DNA of 37,339 nucleotides from NCBI GenBank assembly GCA_036257535.1, contig DATAFJ010000077.1, forward strand, positions 1-37,339, given 5' to 3'. Numbering within the stretch: the stretch's first letter is position 1; the number at the start of each line of letters is the position of its first letter. Below are positions 1-9,949 of the stretch, piece after piece. Source of the stretch: DATAEE01 sp036257535. GTDB lineage: Bacteria; Acidobacteriota; Vicinamibacteria; Vicinamibacterales; 2-12-FULL-66-21. Under the pieces are notes generated by a model. That model had not been told where the DNA came from and did not search any database. It saw only the letters and a program-made list of their open reading frames with translations. Position numbers and translations under genes: made by a program.

Positions 1-450
1 GAGCGTGATGCCGAGCGCCTTTGTCAGATTTCCGGGTCCGCGGCAGAGATCGGCCTCCTGAATGGCCTTGTCGGCTCCTTGGCCTCGATAGCCTTGGCGG
101 AGGTGGCGCCGTTTGAGCATCAACGGAATCCCTTCGACCGGCGCCAGCGCGCGAATCAATACGGCCGCCGGCGCACCCTTGGCCTCGGTCACGGCGTTCA
201 CGAGATAGTGCATGCCGTAGTTCAGATAGACGTAAGCGATCCCAGGCGGTCCGTAGAGCGGAGCGTTGCGGCGCGTTGGCCCGGGCGCGGCGTGGCAGGC
301 GGGGTCGGCCTCGCCGATGTACGCCTCGGCCTCGACGATCACCCCGGACGCGGGGCCCGATGGCCCGGCGTCGTGCACGAGGACCATTCCAATCAGGTCG
401 CGCGCGACGTCGAGCGTCGGGCGCGCGTAGAACCGGCGCGGCAGGATCAC
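1..450 (-). CDS. DNA-3-methyladenine glycosylase (AAG/MPG family), C-terminus cut by window edge
   Basis: The AAG/MPG family removes alkylated purines (3-methyladenine, hypoxanthine) from DNA as the first step of base excision repair. The first 150 codons are present and the rest lies beyond base 1; the family is usually about 190-210 residues. Visible family motifs are FYARPTLDVARDLIG near the N-terminus, VEAEAYVGEADPACHA containing the catalytic Glu region, GPTRRNAPLYG, YVYLNYGMHYLVNAV and GPGNLTKALGI. The start is taken as GTG at 450, which overlaps the TGA of the upstream HEAT-repeat gene (GTGA). No ATG is available, so translational coupling is likely. It is the third gene of a uvrA-led operon, which fits a repair role. 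Family assignment is firm; substrate range is inferred from the family. Confidence 0.93.
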   Translation of the reverse strand, partial: MILPRRFYARPTLDVARDLIGMVLVHDAGPSGPASGVIVEAEAYIGEADPACHAAPGPTRRNAPLYGPPGIAYVYLNYGMHYLVNAVTEAKGAPAAVLIRALAPVEGIPLMLKRRHLRQGYRGQGADKAIQEADLCRGPGNLTKALGITL

Positions 451-1436
451 TTTCGCTGCCGCATGCGGTCAAGCAGACGCGACGCAAGCTCGCGGACTCG
501 AAGATCCGAATCCTTCGTCGCCGCGTCGAGCGACTGGTGCGTCGCGGCGGCCGCCGCTGTGCCGTTGAGCTCCAGGAAATACGCGAACGCCTGCGGCGCA
601 GTCCGTTCGGACCGGAGTCCGTCGATCAGCCGCTCCTGCGCCGGACGGCCGAGACCACAGAGGCCGAAGGCCATGGCGAGCCGCGCGAAAGCGTCACGCT
701 CCTTCGCTATGGCGGCCTCGAGCGCCAGCACGCTCGCGGCGCTACCGCTCCGGCCCAGCCCCTCGGCCGCGAGCCGGCGAGCGGCCGGTTCGCGATCACC
801 GAGCGCGCGCCGAAATGATTCGACGCTCGTCGCGTGGCCGATGCCGGCCAGCCCTTCGAACGCGGCGAGCGCGACATCGCCTCGCCGATAGTGCGTCAGC
901 TGATCGTTGAGCGACTGCACCGCGCGCTCGTATCGAAGCTCGCCCAGCGCACGCATCGCCGCCGCCTTCACAGCCGGATCCTGGTCGTTCATGGCGGCGA
1001 TGAGGGCATCGCCGGCAGCCTGCGTTCTGAGACGCCCCAGAGTCGCCACGGCCCCCTTCCTCGTCGCGGCGTCCTCATGCGTCAGCAGTGCGACGAGCGC
1101 CTTCTCTTCGTCAGGGCGCAGGTTCGGGCCGAGTGACCCCAGCGCGAACAGCGCCTCGCGCCGGACGCGCGCGTCCACGTCCGAGGCGGCCCAGACCAGC
1201 GCCGCCGTCAGCTCCGGCGACGGGCGGCGGCCCGACACCGCGATCGGCCCGTACGCAAATGCCGTCGCGGCCCGATTGCGGCGCTTCGCCATGTCGTCGG
1301 TCAGGTAGTCGCCCAGCGCCGCGTCAATCGCCGCGATCTTCGCCCGGGGATCGCCGCTCTTGATCGCGTCGTAGCTCTGTCCCGCAGACGTCTGCGCGGC
1401 GACCAGCGAGGCGTAGACCAGGAAGAAGATGATCAT
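447..1436 (-). CDS. HEAT-repeat (PBS-lyase type) protein with signal peptide
   Basis: 329 residues. It begins with a short hydrophobic segment (MIIFFLVYASLVAAQ) that looks like a signal peptide or anchor, followed from about residue 70 by a continuous array of roughly 30-residue alpha-helical HEAT/PBS-lyase repeats. Repeat signatures include DVDARVRREALFALG, DAATRKGAVATLG, DPAVKAAAMRALGEL and REPAARRLAAEGLG. Such solenoids bind proteins or other ligands; no enzymatic motif is visible. The ATG directly abuts the TAG stop of uvrA, and its TGA overlaps the GTG of the glycosylase gene, so the three genes are almost certainly co-transcribed. The export signal makes direct work with UvrA unlikely unless the real start is downstream. 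HEAT-repeat DNA glycosylases (AlkC/AlkD) exist, but this is the generic repeat type and I do not see their active-site residues. Confidence 0.85.
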   Translation of the reverse strand: MIIFFLVYASLVAAQTSAGQSYDAIKSGDPRAKIAAIDAALGDYLTDDMAKRRNRAATAFAYGPIAVSGRRPSPELTAALVWAASDVDARVRREALFALGSLGPNLRPDEEKALVALLTHEDAATRKGAVATLGRLRTQAAGDALIAAMNDQDPAVKAAAMRALGELRYERAVQSLNDQLTHYRRGDVALAAFEGLAGIGHATSVESFRRALGDREPAARRLAAEGLGRSGSAASVLALEAAIAKERDAFARLAMAFGLCGLGRPAQERLIDGLRSERTAPQAFAYFLELNGTAAAAATHQSLDAATKDSDLRVRELASRLLDRMRQRK

Positions 1437-4388
<2,952 letters not shown>

Positions 4389-4506
4389 CGTCCCTACAGA
4401 GAGCGATTTCGGCGGGAACCTAAATAAAAGATGGTAGCGCAGGTGCCGGAGTCAGGCAAGGACGAGGCGGAGGCAACGAGGGGAGTGACGAGGCTAGAGC
4501 CTCGTA
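4389..4506. promoter_or_regulatory. uvrA upstream region with hairpin after the acyltransferase stop
   Basis: Gap between uvrA (start 4388, minus) and the acyltransferase gene (stop at 4507, minus). An AT-rich patch at about 4421-4433 (cctaaataaaag) is the likely place for the uvrA promoter. At 4488-4505 there is a perfect 8-bp inverted repeat, ACGAGGCT-AG-AGCCTCGT, just downstream of the acyltransferase stop. It has no T-run, so it may be a weak or Rho-assisted terminator or an mRNA 3'-end stabiliser. Confidence 0.45.
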
Positions 4507-5277
4507 CTACAACTTGCGGCGCTCCAGTTTTCGGACGGGTGTGCCGACATAGGTCGTGTTCGCGTCGAGTTGCGCGTACTTCGGGACGAGGCTCAGGGCA
4601 CCGACCTGGCAGCCTGGCCCGGCCGTCACGCCGATCCCGACGACGCTGCCGAGGCCGATCGTGCAGTTGCGGCCGAGCCGCACGCTGGCCGTCTTCACAA
4701 ACCCACGTTCCACCGTGTGGCCCGACAGGTGCACGTCGTCGCCGATGACGACGTGGTCCTCGAACTCGAGCAGGTTGTGATCGTTAACGGCCAGGCTGTT
4801 GATGTAGACGCCCTTCCCGAGCCGCGCGCCGTTCGCGCGCAGGTATAGCGTCCAGAGTGGCGTTGCGCGGAACACCGCACCGGCAAAGAGACGCGTGACG
4901 TGAACCGATGCCATGTAGCGCGCCCAGTTCAGGAGCGGCCAGTCGAGATCGGCGATTCGCATCTCGCTGTCGCGCGGCGATCGCCAGCCGAGCAGCCCTG
5001 TCGCCCAGGCTGAGAGCATCATGAGCGTGAACGAAAAAATGAGATACGCCGGGATGAACGCCATGCTGAGAGCGACGATAGCCACGGGACGCGATGGATA
5101 ACGGCGTGCGAAAAGCGAGTCCCAGAAGAGTGCCGCCGGCAGGACGGAGAGGCCGAAGACCAGGCTCTCGACAATCAGGAGGCTTACTACGGTCCAGCCG
5201 ACGCGAACGAGCGCGCGCGGCCGCCACTCGAACCTAACTGCCGGCGCCGTCTCCGGATGCGGCTCCTGCTGAGTCAT
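4507..5277 (-). CDS. Membrane-anchored left-handed beta-helix (hexapeptide) acyltransferase-like protein
   Basis: 256 residues from ATG 5277. The N-terminal half has two strongly hydrophobic segments (RVGWTVVSLLIVESLVFGLS and IVALSMAFIPAYLIFSFTLM), placing it in the inner membrane. The C-terminal half is a hexapeptide-repeat left-handed beta-helix: GARLGKGVYINSLAV, FEDHVVIGDDVHLSGHTV, VRLGRNCTIGLGSVVGIGV, ending TTYVGTPVRKLERRKL, the usual way such acyltransferases finish. This arrangement resembles the C-terminal part of large membrane acyltransferase/adenylation proteins. The acyl donor and acceptor cannot be read from sequence; modification of a cell-surface polymer is an inference. The reading frame stays open upstream to 6435, antisense to the next gene; I reject that extension because the upstream residues look like random GC-rich translation and the ATG at 5277 begins plausible protein. 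Confidence 0.8.
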   Translation of the reverse strand: MTQQEPHPETAPAVRFEWRPRALVRVGWTVVSLLIVESLVFGLSVLPAALFWDSLFARRYPSRPVAIVALSMAFIPAYLIFSFTLMMLSAWATGLLGWRSPRDSEMRIADLDWPLLNWARYMASVHVTRLFAGAVFRATPLWTLYLRANGARLGKGVYINSLAVNDHNLLEFEDHVVIGDDVHLSGHTVERGFVKTASVRLGRNCTIGLGSVVGIGVTAGPGCQVGALSLVPKYAQLDANTTYVGTPVRKLERRKL

Positions 5278-5391
5278 ATTGCTGCGTGAGCGTGCGTCAG
5301 GATCCCATGCAGCGTCAATACGGCCGCGGTAGCCGCCGAACCGTGCGTCGCTGGCGAGGCTCTTGCACCGTGCAGGCGTCGGGTCATACAC
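5278..5391. promoter_or_regulatory. Divergent promoter region
   Basis: 114-bp gap between the minus-strand acyltransferase and the plus-strand Pro-rich protein, so it must carry both 5' ends. I see no convincing -10/-35 pair or operator. Confidence 0.3.
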
Positions 5392-6411
5392 ATGGGCTCG
5401 CACACTGACGCGCCTGCCTGGCAGGGCTTCGAAGCGCGCATGCGCGACCGGCGCGCCGCAAGGCTGCGTCAGCAGGCGAAAAAACGGCGGCGCCGCGTGG
5501 CGACCGCGTCCGGGTTCCTCGCGGCGGTGGCGATCGTGGGGGGTGCCTGGGTGTTCCCGCAGTTCCCGTTGAGCCTTGTGCCCGAGGCCTCCCCGTCCCC
5601 GGTCCCACGCCCGGCCGAGCGCGCGCCCGAGCCGCCACCCGCGGGTGAACCGGAGACCGAGCGGCTGGCCGCGACGGAAATACCCAGCGCTCCGCTTGCG
5701 TCCTATCCGCTCGCCGCCCCGGACGCAATCGGCGACGTCGTCGCGATGCTCCCGCAGACGCGAGTTCAGGCCCTCATCACGCCGGCTCCTGCGTCCACCG
5801 AGCCGGTCGACAGTAAGAAGAAGGACGACGGGAAGGCTGTCGCGCCTGCACCCACGGCTACCCTTGCGCGGGACATCCCGCCGGTTGCGCCTCGCATCCA
5901 GCCAACCACCGAAGTCGTCGAGCCGGAAGCTCCGAAGGCGGAGCCGTCCCGGGCCGAGACGGACGTCGCACCGGCGAGTATCGATCGAACTGAGATTCCG
6001 GCCGAACCGGCCGTCGTTCCGGCAGCGCCAGTGGCGGAACCCCCGGCTCCGGAAGTTGCACCTCCGCCGGCCCCGCCGCGGGCGCGGAGCTTCGACTCCG
6101 GCGCCGTTCGCGAAGTCGTCGAAGAGTATCGCCGCGCTTACGAGCGCCTGGATGCGAAGGCCGCCGCGTCGATCTGGCCCACCGTGGACGTTGCGGCGCT
6201 CGCGCGCGCGTTCAACGGCCTGTCGTCGCAGCACCTCGAGTACGAGCGCTGCGTCGTCTCCGGGAATGGCGATGAGGCCAGGGTGTGGTGCAAGGGGCGC
6301 GCGGCTTACGCGCCGAAGGTCGGCCGGCCCTGGTCGGCGCCGCGCGAATGGCTGTTCCAGGTCCGCCGCGACGCCGACGTGTGGCGGATCGAGTCGACCG
6401 AAACCAAGTAG
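5392..6411 (+). CDS. Single-TM protein with long Pro/Ala/Glu-rich linker and NTF2/SnoaL-like C-terminal domain
   Basis: 339 residues. The N-terminal 37 residues are very basic (RRAARLRQQAKKRRRRVA) and precede one transmembrane helix (about 38-60, TASGFLAAVAIVGGAWVFPQ). Residues 65-235 form a Pro/Ala/Glu-rich low-complexity linker. The last 100 residues (from VREVVEEYRRAYERLDAKAAASIWPTVD) form a compact domain with EYERC, ARVWCKGRAAY, PREWLFQVRRD and WRIESTE. The EYRRAYERLDA...WP start and final WRI strand suggest a SnoaL/NTF2-like cone fold. From general knowledge, similar C-terminal domains occur behind acidobacterial Ser/Thr kinases. Topology suggests a cytoplasmic basic tail and a periplasmic sensor or binding domain. 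The two Cys (EYERC and VWCKG) could form a disulfide. Function unknown. Confidence 0.72.
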   Translation: MGSHTDAPAWQGFEARMRDRRAARLRQQAKKRRRRVATASGFLAAVAIVGGAWVFPQFPLSLVPEASPSPVPRPAERAPEPPPAGEPETERLAATEIPSAPLASYPLAAPDAIGDVVAMLPQTRVQALITPAPASTEPVDSKKKDDGKAVAPAPTATLARDIPPVAPRIQPTTEVVEPEAPKAEPSRAETDVAPASIDRTEIPAEPAVVPAAPVAEPPAPEVAPPPAPPRARSFDSGAVREVVEEYRRAYERLDAKAAASIWPTVDVAALARAFNGLSSQHLEYERCVVSGNGDEARVWCKGRAAYAPKVGRPWSAPREWLFQVRRDADVWRIESTETK

Positions 6412-6468
6412 AGTCCGGGCTTTAGCCGGACCCAAGAGTCCCGAAGTAGAGTCCGGCTTTAGCGGGAC
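6408..6468. repeat. Two tandem palindromic repeats (GTCCGGCTTTAGCCGGAC type)
   Basis: Copy 1 at 6408-6431 and copy 2 at 6446-6468 share the core GTAGAGTCCGG(G)CTTTAGC(C/G)GGAC. Each folds into a stem of six to seven pairs around a TTTA loop; copy 1 has an extra G and copy 2 one mismatch. They fill the gap between convergent genes ending at 6411 and 6469, and copy 1 begins inside the stop codon of the plus-strand gene. They could act as a bidirectional terminator, or be members of a dispersed intergenic repeat family (inference). Confidence 0.75.
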
Positions 6469-7668
6469 TTACCAGGCTCGCTCGATGGCGAGAATCGGTG
6501 AGGGCCGCGCAGAAAGACCGCGCTCCGTCATCGGCCAGAGCACCTGCCCGCCGAGAAGCCACGGTCCGCTGAAATTCCATCTGACGCCTGCCACCGCAAG
6601 CACACGCGTCCCGGCGCCAGCCTCGGACGTCAGCCGTGTCGTCTCCACACCGGCAATCGTCGGGTGCACGCTAAGCGCGGTCCCGATCTGATGGAGTGCG
6701 TTCAACCGATCTATCAGCATCTCGCCGGAGACTGTCACACGCGAGTTGACCGCGACCGAAACGGCGGTCGCACCGCCGAATCCTTCTGCCGCCCCCCCAC
6801 GCGTGAGCGACCCGTTGGCGTGAACGGCGAACGGCCCGCTTTCAGCCGATCCAATGAGGAGCAGCCGCAGCGTGTACTCGCCGGAACCGAGAAAGTCTTC
6901 TTCACGCCCCGTCGGCAGCCGCAAATCGGCCCCGACGCTGACGCCGCCGGCGGCGATGGCAATCGGTTGAAACTTCGCGCGGATCGCGATGTCGCCGAGC
7001 CCTGCGGCGGTTGCATCACCGGAGGCCTGAATGAAGGTCTGCCCGCGGTAGACGTTCGTCCGCGCGCCGTCGAGACGAAGCCGCACGAACGGCACCGCGG
7101 CGCCGATCTCGACGCGGCCGCCGACGCCGGCGCTCGCCGTCACGGTAACTGTGGACGCGCGGAGATTGAGCGCGAGTGTCTCCTGATCGAACGGCGCCGG
7201 CTCGTCTCGAAATCGATTCGCCACGGTGAGGATGCCGCTCCCTTCTCCGAGCGGCAATCCATCCAGCTCGTTGAATCTCATGTCGCGCAGGGACACGGCG
7301 ACGGAGAAGCGTCCGGCAGGCGGAACGAGAGCCCGCTCGACGAACGCCGGGCCGAACGTCTCGCTTATGCGCTCGACGGTGCCGAGCTCGCTATTGAACC
7401 GGTACGCGAACCCACCGGACGACGAAGCCATCGGGGTGGTGGCGAGCGCAACGGAGAGTGCCTCGGCGAGTGAGTCCCGGGCCGCCACAGCCGCCGCGCG
7501 ATCCTTTTCGAAGTCGCCGGTCGCGACCGCCTGATTCGTCAGGAGAAACGTGACGACGTCCGAGACGGTGGCCTCGGATTGGGCTTGGGCGAGCGCCGAT
7601 CGCGGCAGAGTCAGAACAACAGCACAAATCACCGCCAGGCGCCGTGTGGCCGTCGCGACCCGGCTCAT
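6469..7668 (-). CDS. Outer-membrane beta-barrel (channel/transporter-like) protein
   Basis: 399 residues from ATG 7668, whose ATGA overlaps the stop of the upstream lipoprotein gene. A signal peptide is clear (MSRVATATRRLAVICAVVLTLPRSALAQ). The rest alternates short amphipathic strands typical of outer-membrane barrels (FSVAVSLRDMRFNEL, ASAGVGGRVEIGAAVPF, VSVGADLRLPTGREEDFLG, VTVSGEMLIDRLNALHQIG) and ends in an aromatic residue (ILAIERAW), the usual OMP C-terminal signal. The GRVEIGAAVPFVRLR and GDIAIRAKFQ pattern resembles the MetaPathPhenol/transporter barrel group. The reading frame extends upstream to 7755, but the overlap start gives a proper signal peptide. Being third after two secreted lipoproteins suggests a surface system. 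Substrate unknown. Confidence 0.75.
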   Translation of the reverse strand: MSRVATATRRLAVICAVVLTLPRSALAQAQSEATVSDVVTFLLTNQAVATGDFEKDRAAAVAARDSLAEALSVALATTPMASSSGGFAYRFNSELGTVERISETFGPAFVERALVPPAGRFSVAVSLRDMRFNELDGLPLGEGSGILTVANRFRDEPAPFDQETLALNLRASTVTVTASAGVGGRVEIGAAVPFVRLRLDGARTNVYRGQTFIQASGDATAAGLGDIAIRAKFQPIAIAAGGVSVGADLRLPTGREEDFLGSGEYTLRLLLIGSAESGPFAVHANGSLTRGGAAEGFGGATAVSVAVNSRVTVSGEMLIDRLNALHQIGTALSVHPTIAGVETTRLTSEAGAGTRVLAVAGVRWNFSGPWLLGGQVLWPMTERGLSARPSPILAIERAW

Positions 7669-8423
7669 CGCTCGACGCGCTCGGCGAGCACGATGCCGCC
7701 AACCTGGATCACGCCACGAACCTTTACTTTGAGGTTGTCCCTCATGTCGTCGCACGACATCTTGTGGAAGTCTGTCGTCGCGATCGTGACCACGGTCTGA
7801 TCGTCCACCTGGAACTGGAGAATCGGACAGACGCCTGCGAGCACGCTCACTCGCCCGTCGAGGCGGATCTCCTCGCCTTCGTCCTCATCATCTTCGTCCT
7901 CGTCATCTTCGTCGGGTGGCGGTGGCGGCGGTGGCGGTGGGGGCTGAGGATCGGGTGGTGGAAGTTGTGGCCCGGGTGGGGCTGGTGCCGGTGCCGGTGC
8001 CGGAGGTGGTGGAGGAGGCGGCGGGGCCGGCTCCTGCCGAATAGAAAGCGTGGCACCGCCGATCGCGATCGCCGTTTGCCTCGACGACCTGGCGGCGTTC
8101 CGATCGACTCTCAGCGCAACCTGAGCCGGACCGGTTCCGTTCCTCGGAGAGAGATGGACCCACGAGGCGCTAACGGCCGCGTCCCACGCGCATTCACGCG
8201 CCGTCGCTACCTGAACAGTGCCTTCGCCGCCGTTCGACGGAAACGAAGACGTCGGGGCGTTGACGGAGACGTCACATCGAGCGGGAGCACCTGACGGCCC
8301 GACGACGGAGGTAGTGCGACCGTTACACGAAACTGCCAGACAGATCGCCACACTGAGCACTAAAGGTGCGTGCCAGTCAGCGAGCCGCGTCACGCTTCGC
8401 CACCCGTGCACGGGGGGTGCCAC
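7665..8423 (-). CDS. BACON-domain lipoprotein with polyproline/acidic linker
   Basis: 252 residues. The N-terminus ends in a lipobox (LVLSVAICLAVSC, Cys at about residue 33), predicting a lipoprotein. Residues about 49-131 match the BACON pattern (CDVSVNAPTSSFPSNGGEG, ECAWDAAVSASWVHLSP, VDRNAARSSRQTAIAIGG, IRQEP); in the family this is a carbohydrate/mucin-associated all-beta module. Then comes a run of prolines, a DEDDEDEDDEDEGEE acidic tract, and a C-terminal domain of about 65 residues (VCPILQFQVDDQTVVTIATT to AERVER). That last domain is paralogous to the C-terminus of the next gene upstream: both show CP-I-F, then T-F-I/M-C, then V-RG. The acidic tract could bind Ca2+ (inference). Start 8423 is uncertain; a later start would still keep the lipobox. 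Confidence 0.75.
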   Translation of the reverse strand: MAPPVHGWRSVTRLADWHAPLVLSVAICLAVSCNGRTTSVVGPSGAPARCDVSVNAPTSSFPSNGGEGTVQVATARECAWDAAVSASWVHLSPRNGTGPAQVALRVDRNAARSSRQTAIAIGGATLSIRQEPAPPPPPPPPAPAPAPAPPGPQLPPPDPQPPPPPPPPPPDEDDEDEDDEDEGEEIRLDGRVSVLAGVCPILQFQVDDQTVVTIATTDFHKMSCDDMRDNLKVKVRGVIQVGGIVLAERVER

Positions 8424-8438
8424 AGCCGTGCTCCCGGG

Positions 8439-8834
8439 TCAGCGTGGCTCGACGCGAGATGCGTGCATCTTCCCGTCGAACCGGGTCCGGCCGCGCACGT
8501 TTACGATACGCCCTGTCACCAGGTCGACGCAGGCAATCCGGTCGAACTTCGTCGATCGGTCCGTCACCACCACGATCCCGCGAACGATGAACTGGATGCT
8601 CGGGCACGACCCGAACGGGTCGGCCACGGGACCGAACGTCAGGTTCGGCGCGGGCGGCGGATTAGGAGCGGGGAGTTGACTCGGCGGTCCGGCTACGGGC
8701 GTCGGCGCCGGCGGCCGCGACGGTCCGATCAGCGTCGTCGGCGGCGCCTGCTCGTCCTCGTCGCTGCAGGCGGCCGAAGCGCCGAGAACCGCGACGACCG
8801 TGAGCAATACACAAGCGGGCCAGGCTGACGACAT
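8439..8834 (-). CDS. Small Pro-rich lipoprotein, paralogue of the neighbouring lipoprotein's C-terminal domain
   Basis: 131 residues. Signal peptide with lipobox (VLLTVVAVLGASAAC, Cys about 22), a Pro-rich spacer (residues about 30-66), then a domain of about 60 residues: CPSIQFIVRGIVVVTDRSTKFDRIAC...GRIVNVRGRTRFDG...ASRVEPR. This fits a small OB-like beta fold of the DUF5666 kind (tentative). The stop lies 15 bp before the start of the BACON lipoprotein gene, so the two lipoproteins and the outer-membrane barrel form one operon. The shared C-terminal domain points to a duplication. Function unknown; probably periplasmic or surface-exposed. Confidence 0.72.
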   Translation of the reverse strand: MSSAWPACVLLTVVAVLGASAACSDEDEQAPPTTLIGPSRPPAPTPVAGPPSQLPAPNPPPAPNLTFGPVADPFGSCPSIQFIVRGIVVVTDRSTKFDRIACVDLVTGRIVNVRGRTRFDGKMHASRVEPR

Positions 8835-8969
8835 ACGCGCCTCGATTCTGTCCTCTCCAGGACGCGTCGCAAATTAAGCAAACCGGAGGCCTGCTGTTCA
8901 GAACGGTACCGACCTGAGATGGACAGCGGATGAGTCAGGCGGCATACTTGCGATGCAGGAGGCTTCGCG
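8835..8969. promoter_or_regulatory. Divergent intergenic region
   Basis: 135 bp between the lipoprotein operon (minus) and the small membrane protein (plus); both promoters must lie here. A strong ribosome binding site, AGGAGG, at about 8959-8964 serves the ATG at 8970. No other signal stands out. Confidence 0.35.
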
Positions 8970-9353
8970 ATGGAGACTCACGTCAAGGTGCTCGGCGTGC
9001 TCCACATCGTTCTCGGTGCGCTGGGAATCTTCTGCGCGCTCATCCTGATGGTCGTGCTCGGCGGCGCCGTGACCGCCGTCGCGGCCGAGGGTGACCCCGA
9101 CGCTGCGTTCGCCATTCCAATTCTCGGGATCACCGGAGGCGCGATGGTGGCGTTCCTGGTGCTTGCGTCGCTCCCCGGGATGGCGGCCGGGTGGGGCTTG
9201 ATCAAGTTTCGCCCGTGGGCGCGCATCCTCGCGCTGGTGCTCTCGATCCTGGCGCTGATCCTATTCCCCTTCGGCACGCTCATCGGGATTTACGGTCTGT
9301 GGGTGTTGCTCAACAAGGACACCGAGCGTCTGTTCGTGCCGGCTCAGGCGTGA
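8970..9353 (+). CDS. Small multi-TM membrane protein (DUF4064-like)
   Basis: 127 residues with three to four predicted transmembrane helices: VLGVLHIVLGALGIFCALIL, IPILGITGGAMVAFLVLASL, ARILALVLSILALILFPFG and IGIYGLWVLLNKDTERLF. The order (helix, small extracellular loop with acidic residues EGDPDAAF, helix, basic KFRPWAR loop, paired helices, then a short cytoplasmic tail) is typical of small DUF4064-like membrane proteins. The ATG has an AGGAGG ribosome site 5 bp upstream. It stands alone just before tRNA-Thr. Function unknown. Confidence 0.72.
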   Translation: METHVKVLGVLHIVLGALGIFCALILMVVLGGAVTAVAAEGDPDAAFAIPILGITGGAMVAFLVLASLPGMAAGWGLIKFRPWARILALVLSILALILFPFGTLIGIYGLWVLLNKDTERLFVPAQA

Positions 9354-9401
9354 GCGTGATAAGATTCCGTTTTTGCTCTTGCGCGCTTCCCGCGGCAGAG
9401 C

Positions 9402-9477
9402 GCCGGCGTAGCTCAGTCGGTAGAGCAGCTGATTCGTAATCAGCAGGTCGTCGGTTCAAGTCCGACCGCCGGCTCCA
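9402..9477 (+). tRNA. tRNA-Thr (anticodon CGT), CCA encoded
   Basis: Complete cloverleaf: acceptor stem GCCGGCG/CGCCGGC, D-stem GCTC/GAGC, anticodon stem GCTGA/TCAGC with loop TTCGTAA (anticodon CGT, reading ACG), T-arm GTCGG-TTCAAGT-CCGAC, discriminator T, and encoded CCA. Its 3' half (9433-9478) is repeated at 11117-11162, showing that it served as an integration site. Confidence 0.97.
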
Positions 9478-9478
9478 G
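9433..9478 (+). repeat. Attachment site copy 1 (attL, within tRNA-Thr 3' half)
   Basis: 46 bp from the anticodon loop to the base after CCA, identical to 11117-11162 except for one T/C difference in the variable region. Integration into the 3' end of a tRNA with an integrase gene next to it is the standard arrangement for tyrosine-recombinase elements. Confidence 0.9.
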
Positions 9479-9531
9479 AATCCTTAGAAATTTCGACGAT
9501 CTCACGGGTGCCTTATCGTCTCCGCACCCGT

Positions 9532-9558
9532 TTGACACCCAAGTTGACACCCTAGCGG
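9532..9558. repeat. Putative integrase arm-type site, copy 1
   Basis: Contains two direct copies of TTGACACCC 12 bp apart (9532 and 9544). A near-identical 27-bp stretch with one mismatch occurs at 10990-11016 near the other att copy. Short direct repeats near both ends of an element are what arm-type integrase binding sites look like; an alternative is that both are 3' ends of related integrase genes. Confidence 0.5.
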
Positions 9559-9777
9559 CTCAGGACCGCGTCCATGTGGCGGGCTGCCTTCGCGGCCGTC
9601 TCTTTCTGCAGGTGGCTGTAGAGATCGGCCGTCACGCGTAACTCGGAGTGACCGAGCAGCATCGAAACCTCGAACGAGTTCGACGCCGGCGGCGATCAGC
9701 AGTGACGCCGCCGAGTGGCGGAGGTCATGAAAGCGCATCTTCGGCAGCTTGGCTGAGTCGAGCAACGTTCTGCGGCA
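9552..9777 (-). pseudogene. Tyrosine recombinase (phage integrase) C-terminal remnant, frameshifted
   Basis: Read on the minus strand, 9777 to about 9675 gives RRTLLDSAKLPKMRFHDLRH followed by SAASLLIAAGVE, the conserved box with the catalytic HxxR of tyrosine recombinases. After a frameshift near 9670 the other frame continues VSMLLGHSELRVTADLYSHL and then QKETAAKAARHMDAVLSR, ending at a TAG (9552-9554); this holds the LLGHS box and the nucleophile Tyr. Roughly 75 of the expected 350-400 residues remain: the core-binding domain and first Arg are gone, so it is inactive. The gene ends 75 bp from tRNA-Thr and points at it, the usual position for the integrase that used this tRNA. At its truncated end it runs directly into a prohead protease fragment on the opposite strand, indicating a large internal deletion. 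Confidence 0.88.
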
Positions 9778-9949
9778 GATCAAAGCCGGCAAGATTCGAG
9801 GGTGCTCGATTGGGTTTCGTTCTGAGGCGCGACACTACCATCGCGGCGTCATCGAGGTCCACGACAAGGTTGACCTGAGGGAGGTCTCCCTGTGCGAACT
9901 CTCGCGGCCTGCGTGGTATGGCACCCACGTCGAGGCGCGCGAGTTATGA
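9749..9949 (+). pseudogene. Fragment of an HK97-type phage prohead protease
   Basis: About 60 residues, VLRQIKAGKIRGCSIGFR...then VDLREVSLCELSRPAWYGTH and VEAREL, match the middle part of HK97-family prohead (U35) proteases, where the EVSL-x6-PA motif follows the SIGF strand. The N-terminal part with the catalytic His is missing; the fragment starts at the deletion junction (about 9772-9780) with the integrase remnant, so the TTG at 9749 is an accident of the junction. It ends with TGA at 9947-9949. It shows that the island derives from a tailed phage. In the intact phage this enzyme matures the capsid scaffold. Confidence 0.72.

Noticed and set aside
447..1436. HEAT protein as an AlkD-type DNA glycosylase
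   Set aside because: Tempting because of the neighbouring glycosylase, but the repeats are generic PBS-lyase type and an export-like N-terminus is present; I see no AlkD active-site residues.
5278..6435. A frame open on the minus strand from 6435 that would lengthen the beta-helix acyltransferase to 642 residues
   Set aside because: The extra residues are Arg/Gly-rich noise antisense to a good plus-strand gene; the ATG at 5277 begins normal protein.
6408..6468. Possible short CRISPR array
   Set aside because: Only two copies 38 bp apart, each palindromic, with a 14-bp interval and no cas genes; they look like REP or terminator elements.
7900..8040. A tandem DNA repeat in the run of GGTGGCGGT and CCGGTGCCGGTG units
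   Set aside because: It is the coding sequence of the polyproline and acidic linker of the BACON lipoprotein.
9725..9949. Standalone phage gene on the plus strand starting with TTG at 9749
   Set aside because: The first codons are the reverse of integrase sequence; the frame is a fusion at a deletion junction.
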